A DNA stretch of 64,000 nucleotides, taken from positions 2,294,001 through 2,358,000 of the forward strand of contig NZ_CP132203.1 of NCBI RefSeq assembly GCF_030719035.1. Direction: 5' to 3'. How positions within the stretch are numbered: the stretch's first letter is position 1; each line of letters begins with the position of its first letter. The translations under genes and the position numbers were made by a program. Origin of the DNA: Hahella sp. HNIBRBA332. GTDB lineage: Bacteria; Pseudomonadota; Gammaproteobacteria; Pseudomonadales; Oleiphilaceae. Shown here piece by piece: positions 60,611-64,000 of the stretch. Below the pieces are notes generated by a model, which worked only from the letters and a program-made list of their open reading frames with translations, did not search any database and was not told where the DNA came from.

Positions 60611-62305
60611 TCACGCCCCAAACCGGGCCGTCAGCGCGCTCAACTCGTCCGCGAGCGCAGAGAGGTTTTCCGCTCTCTTGGCGACTTGCACCGCCCTTTC
60701 GGAAGACTGCCCCGTCACTTCGTTGATGGAAACGATATTTCTGTTGATTTCCTCCGCCACGGAATGTTGCTCTCGGGCGGCGGCGGCGATCTGCGCGCTC
60801 ATTTCGCTGGCGACTTTTATCGCCTCCGACACCTGATTGATGGTTTCGGAGGTTCGTTGCGCATACTCCACCGACTGCGCGGTTTTACCGGACGCCTGCT
60901 CAATCACCGACACCATAGCCTGAGCGCCGGAATGTAGCCGCTCGATCATATGATGGATCTCTTCCGTCGACGCCTGAGTCTTCTGAGCCAGACTCCTTAC
61001 TTCGTCGGCGACCACCGCGAATCCGCGCCCCTGTTCGCCGGCTCTGGCCGCTTCAATGGCGGCGTTCAGCGCCAACAGATTGGTCTGCTCGGCGATGCCC
61101 CGTATGACATCAAGTACAGCGCCGATACTTTTACTGTCCTCGTTCAGTTTATCCACGACCTCTTTGGCGTCCTGCATGCTTTCCGACACTTGCGCGATCG
61201 CTGCGGAGGCCGCCTGAGTCACCTGTAAGCCCTGCTTGGCCGCTTCATCCGCACTGGCGGACGCCGATGACGACTGCGCGGCGTTCTCCGCCACATGATT
61301 CACCGTGCTGGCCATTTGATTGACCGCCGCCGCAGCCGTCTCAGTCTGCCGTTGTTGGTGGTGGATATCGTCGTTGCTCTGGTCGGTGATGTCCGACAGC
61401 TCTTTGGCGGACGCCGCCACATCGCGGGTTAAGGCGACAATCTTGGTGAAGGTCTGCGACAGCTCGTTAACGAAGTTGTTGAACGCGGTGGCGATACGGC
61501 TGATTTCATCATTACCATCCGCATCCAGCCTGCGCGTGAGATCGCTGCCGCCGCCGGAAATTTCCTCCATCGCCACGGCGATGTTATTGATGCGACGATG
61601 GGCCAGCATTCTGTACAGGAAGGCGGTAAGCCCCAATACTGCAAGCAGGGCCAACGCCAACAAAATCGCTATTTTAGAGCCCAGCGCCTGTCCATTGGCC
61701 AGCGGTCCGTCAATGTTGATATCCACTTCCAAAACCCCTCTGACGTCCCCCAGTTTCCAGTCATTTTTGGGCGTGTCCGCCCTGGTGTTGTGACAGGAGA
61801 CACAGGCTTGCGCGACCATCTTATCCGCCACTGCGACGCGCACCATGGACCCCAGCTTGGCGTCTTTGTCCACCTGTGAAAATGTGGTGTCCGGATCTTT
61901 GGTCAGGCTGTCCCAGGCGGCCTGACCAAAGCTATCCAGCCGCCGCTCGGACCGGTTGGGAAACGGAAAGGCGCTGTACAGCTTCAGCGTCATGCCCTTT
62001 TGTGAAAACTCTTTGCTCAAGTCGTGAATCATCGTCGCCGGCAACGGGATCGCGTCCTTCTCCTTACCATGGTCAAAAGACGCCTTCATGCTCGAGTTTC
62101 CCAGCACCTTCTGCACCACATTCTTGGTGTAATAACCACGCAACGTCTTGAACTGCTGCACAACCTGCTCCGCCGACGCGGTGGCTTCACTGATGGCGTT
62201 GGCTTCAACCGCTTTGGGGATATAAATGTAGATTGCGATGACGGATAAAGTAAAAACAACAATAACGGGAAGTGTGATTTTCCAGATGAGAGAGAGTCTA
62301 TTCAT
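60611..62305 (-). CDS. Methyl-accepting chemotaxis protein with haem-motif (DUF3365-type) sensor
   Basis: 564 residues from ATG 62305 (GGAGAGGAG 8 bases upstream; a GTG at 62323 is less likely). TM1 is near residues 5-28, followed by a periplasmic sensor of about 180 residues ending in ACVSCHN. That CxxCH is a c-type haem site, and with the surrounding pattern it suggests a DUF3365 (Tll0287-like) domain. TM2 (ILLALALLAVLGLTAFLY) leads to a HAMP domain and a long coiled-coil signalling domain with the conserved tip EQTNLLALNAAIEAARAGEQ. It likely senses redox state or a haem ligand and controls CheA. A GC-rich hairpin (about 62331-62354) lies in its 5' leader just ahead of the ribosome site. 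Confidence 0.92.
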   Translation of the reverse strand: MNRLSLIWKITLPVIVVFTLSVIAIYIYIPKAVEANAISEATASAEQVVQQFKTLRGYYTKNVVQKVLGNSSMKASFDHGKEKDAIPLPATMIHDLSKEFSQKGMTLKLYSAFPFPNRSERRLDSFGQAAWDSLTKDPDTTFSQVDKDAKLGSMVRVAVADKMVAQACVSCHNTRADTPKNDWKLGDVRGVLEVDINIDGPLANGQALGSKIAILLALALLAVLGLTAFLYRMLAHRRINNIAVAMEEISGGGSDLTRRLDADGNDEISRIATAFNNFVNELSQTFTKIVALTRDVAASAKELSDITDQSNDDIHHQQRQTETAAAAVNQMASTVNHVAENAAQSSSASASADEAAKQGLQVTQAASAAIAQVSESMQDAKEVVDKLNEDSKSIGAVLDVIRGIAEQTNLLALNAAIEAARAGEQGRGFAVVADEVRSLAQKTQASTEEIHHMIERLHSGAQAMVSVIEQASGKTAQSVEYAQRTSETINQVSEAIKVASEMSAQIAAAAREQHSVAEEINRNIVSINEVTGQSSERAVQVAKRAENLSALADELSALTARFGA

Positions 62306-62659
62306 AACACTGCTCCTCTCCACAGTCGGGCCGGAAAGCCCCGAGGGCTTCCGGTAAGGATTAAGGGACGAACGCGGGCTTATATAACAAGTGTAGACCT
62401 ATAAACGGTTAGATTTGGCGTTTTGTGGGTAAAAGTTGGGAAGCTTGGCTGTGTGCTGGGAGCGGCTTTATCTGAGCTTGCGAACCGGTGACATTACGCA
62501 AAACTCCTTAACTCACAACTCAGTCGGCGTTCCCCAGTGAAACAACCTCGACCAGCCCTTGCGAGGCAAAATATTTAAGCGGCCATTCACGATGTTTCCC
62601 ACGTGTCTGCAACACCCGACATGCATATCAATGAAATCGAGGGAGCACGAAAGTGCCAG

Positions 62660-62745
62660 TGTTGGATGGCGCTACGCTTATCCAACCTACCGGATTATGG
62701 ACTGTTCCCTATTTGTAGGCTGGAAAAGCGCAGCGCCTTCCAACC
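62660..62745. repeat. 86-bp inverted-repeat element (MITE-like), copy 2
   Basis: Arms at 62660-62690 and 62715-62745 match those of copy 1 with only a few substitutions (for example GCTACGC for GCTGCGC), in the same orientation. Total length and 24-base centre are identical to copy 1, so it is a mobile or selected unit rather than chance. Confidence 0.85.
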
Positions 62746-62848
62746 ACTGAGCTGAACAGGTCATCAGAACCGGCCGTGAACTGGGGCCCCTGATGGCTCT
62801 ATGGACAAGGTTTGCAGGAAGGAAAATAAGTCGAGCTTTTCCTCTCTA

Positions 62849-62890
62849 CACCACCCGACAGTTTCTACCCTATCGGGTGCGGTGGTTTTT
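62849..62890 (+). terminator. Terminator-like hairpin with T-run
   Basis: CACC+ACCCGA (62849-62858) pairs with TCGGGT and GGTG (62873-62884) around a 2-base bulge and is followed by TTTTT (62886-62890). It would act on plus-strand transcription, yet no plus-strand gene ends here, so it may be a remnant. Confidence 0.45.
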
Positions 62891-63045
62891 GGAGTTGTTG
62901 GGGGAGCGGTTGGAGTTGGGTTAGGAGTAAAATTGCCACATTCAGCCCAGTGCAAACTTGATGGGATACCCTTATCCAACCACTACACTAATTCTCGAAA
63001 TTAAGTGTAATGCTTTATGGAATTTATTTTCTGTGCCAACAAGAG

Positions 63046-64000
63046 TTATCCATTTGCATCTTCGTCTCGAACGTTCAATCCCACTGAAGCAAGTGGATGC
63101 GTCTCTGAGTTGAAGAAATATAGCTCCTTCCCTTTGAATTCAACAGTTAGACGCGATTTTAAAGCAACAATATCCTCGTTCTCTTGATGAGGCCAAATAC
63201 CAATAGCTACTTTACTCGAGTAGCTCTCTAAGATTGCATCGATAATATGCTGATCGTAATTTTTGTCTAAAGAATGGCCAATTATAACTAATCCATTTTC
63301 GCTTCTTGCTAAGTTTTCATAGCAAAAACGGAGATAGTCATTTCGTTTAATCCGCGATAACTTACCTTTAGAGCTGCCTTCCGTAATAAAAAGAGGAAAC
63401 TGTTCAGGATGGTCTAAGTTGAAAAGTTCTGATAGTGAATTCAGTCTATTAGCAACTAGTTTTTTTGTCTTTCCGTTCGGTAGTTCCACCAAATGGATGG
63501 CCCCATGCAGATAATGAAGCTTGGTTCTGTCAGCGGGAGCAGAGGTATTAGAAGAGTCAAAGCTTCCCTCTTCACCCCAAAAGTAATCTTTAAACCTCCA
63601 TGTGTCAGACTCCATAATGGCCCAATATGGTATTAAGTCATAGTTCGTTGTGAAGACATTATTGTAGTGTCTAAGACCAGTATTAATTTCACTAACGTCA
63701 GCAAGCTCTCGTGGTATGTGTGCAAAGTTAACTGCTGAGCCCAAGGCATTGTTGACACTTTCATATAACGCCGTAATCTCGACTTCTTGAGGATTTCCAA
63801 GCTGTTGATCCACGATCTTGGCATGATAAAGAACCCTCAAAACTTCCTCAAAATTAGTGCTACCAATATGCTCAAATAGAGCAAGGCTCTGGGCATTTAG
63901 CGGATGATTTATATCTTCCCTTCTCGCAAGCTCAAATAGTGTTCCGTAACCAAAGCGACGCCAGATATTAATACTAAAACCATTACCAAGAAGCAGATTT
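63046..64000 (-). CDS. DUF4917-family protein, SIR2-like fold suspected (5' end beyond window)
   Basis: An open frame of 317 codons from the window edge to the stop at 63046. The edge segment reads NLLLGNGFSINIWRRFGYG, then YNNVFTTNYDLIPYW, LHYLHGAIHL and GLVIIGHSLDKNY. These are the usual marks of DUF4917 proteins: a Gly-rich nucleotide-like loop, FTTNYD and an LHG motif, as in SIR2-like NADases. An in-frame ATG at 63840 exists, but the reading upstream clearly belongs to the protein, so the true start lies outside. The gene is markedly more AT-rich than the rest of the window, suggesting transfer. SIR2-like proteins often serve in phage defence; that role is only a possibility here. Confidence 0.8.
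   Translation of the reverse strand, partial: NLLLGNGFSINIWRRFGYGTLFELARREDINHPLNAQSLALFEHIGSTNFEEVLRVLYHAKIVDQQLGNPQEVEITALYESVNNALGSAVNFAHIPRELADVSEINTGLRHYNNVFTTNYDLIPYWAIMESDTWRFKDYFWGEEGSFDSSNTSAPADRTKLHYLHGAIHLVELPNGKTKKLVANRLNSLSELFNLDHPEQFPLFITEGSSKGKLSRIKRNDYLRFCYENLARSENGLVIIGHSLDKNYDQHIIDAILESYSSKVAIGIWPHQENEDIVALKSRLTVEFKGKELYFFNSETHPLASVGLNVRDEDANG

Larger units (their letters stand above)
62306..63045. other. Non-coding region with inverted-repeat element and hairpin
   Basis: About 740 bases between the chemotaxis gene and the DUF4917 gene. It holds the leader hairpin of the chemotaxis gene (62331-62354), the second 86-bp element (62660-62745) and a terminator-like hairpin (62849-62890). 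Short frames at 62559 and 62801 have poor composition and no ribosome site, so I do not call them. Base composition turns AT-rich towards the right. Confidence 0.55.

Noticed and set aside
62801..63004. A 67-codon plus-strand frame with a Gly/Val-rich stretch
   Set aside because: It runs through a hairpin with a T-run, lacks a ribosome site and has low-complexity content.

Overview
The window looks like a marine gammaproteobacterium close to Hahella. I infer this from moderate GC, proteobacterial Eps, MCP and Fur features and very large tightly coupled NRPS/PKS genes; it is not proven by a marker gene. No tRNA, rRNA, CRISPR array or transposase is visible.

Left part (1-8.4 kb): an exosortase-associated polysaccharide operon on the minus strand, in transcription order epsL, epsD, epsE, epsF, epsG (epsG runs off the left edge). 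Its upstream region carries two 14-bp near-palindromes exactly 22 bp apart. Next come a small unknown gene, a secreted protein with a PEP-CTERM type sorting tail (a likely exosortase substrate) and a small GH18-like protein.

Centre (8.5-52.0 kb): a single co-directional minus-strand hybrid NRPS/PKS cluster of 15 genes. Most junctions overlap by a few bases. My reading of the domains and hand-derived A-domain codes is as follows. (i) A C-A-T-E module for D-Asn, together with a serine peptidase fused to an ABC exporter, forms an N-acyl-D-Asn prodrug start and cleavage system of the zwittermicin/colibactin/xenocoumacin kind. (ii) A free-standing Ser adenylation protein, a discrete VNSL-type ACP, an FkbI/ZmaI-like acyl-CoA dehydrogenase and a 3-hydroxyacyl-CoA dehydrogenase at the far end of the cluster form an aminomalonyl-ACP cassette. 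(iii) A discrete acyltransferase and an AT-less KS-KR-T-C protein are the obvious users of that extender. The likely assembly order differs from gene order: D-Asn, X1, reduced malonyl unit, aminomalonyl unit, Pro, Ser, X2, X3, then TE release. A JmjC/cupin oxygenase, a type II thioesterase and a GNAT acetyltransferase complete the cluster. It resembles zwittermicin-type logic but has a different architecture, so the product is probably not zwittermicin.

Right part (52.5-59.8 kb): a plus-strand iron-siderophore uptake locus. It holds a binding protein, two FecCD permeases, an ATPase, a sucrase/ferredoxin-like protein and, behind a perfect 7-1-7 Fur box, a TonB-dependent receptor. After it come an unknown gene, a haem-motif methyl-accepting chemotaxis protein, two copies of an 86-bp inverted-repeat element and an AT-rich DUF4917 gene cut by the right edge.

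A hairpin element occurs four times (6.2, 8.4, 10.2 and 55.7 kb), each time just downstream of a stop codon and on the sense strand of that gene. Its second hairpin always has a 9-nt loop with a central GGA, and its first hairpin shows compensatory changes between copies.
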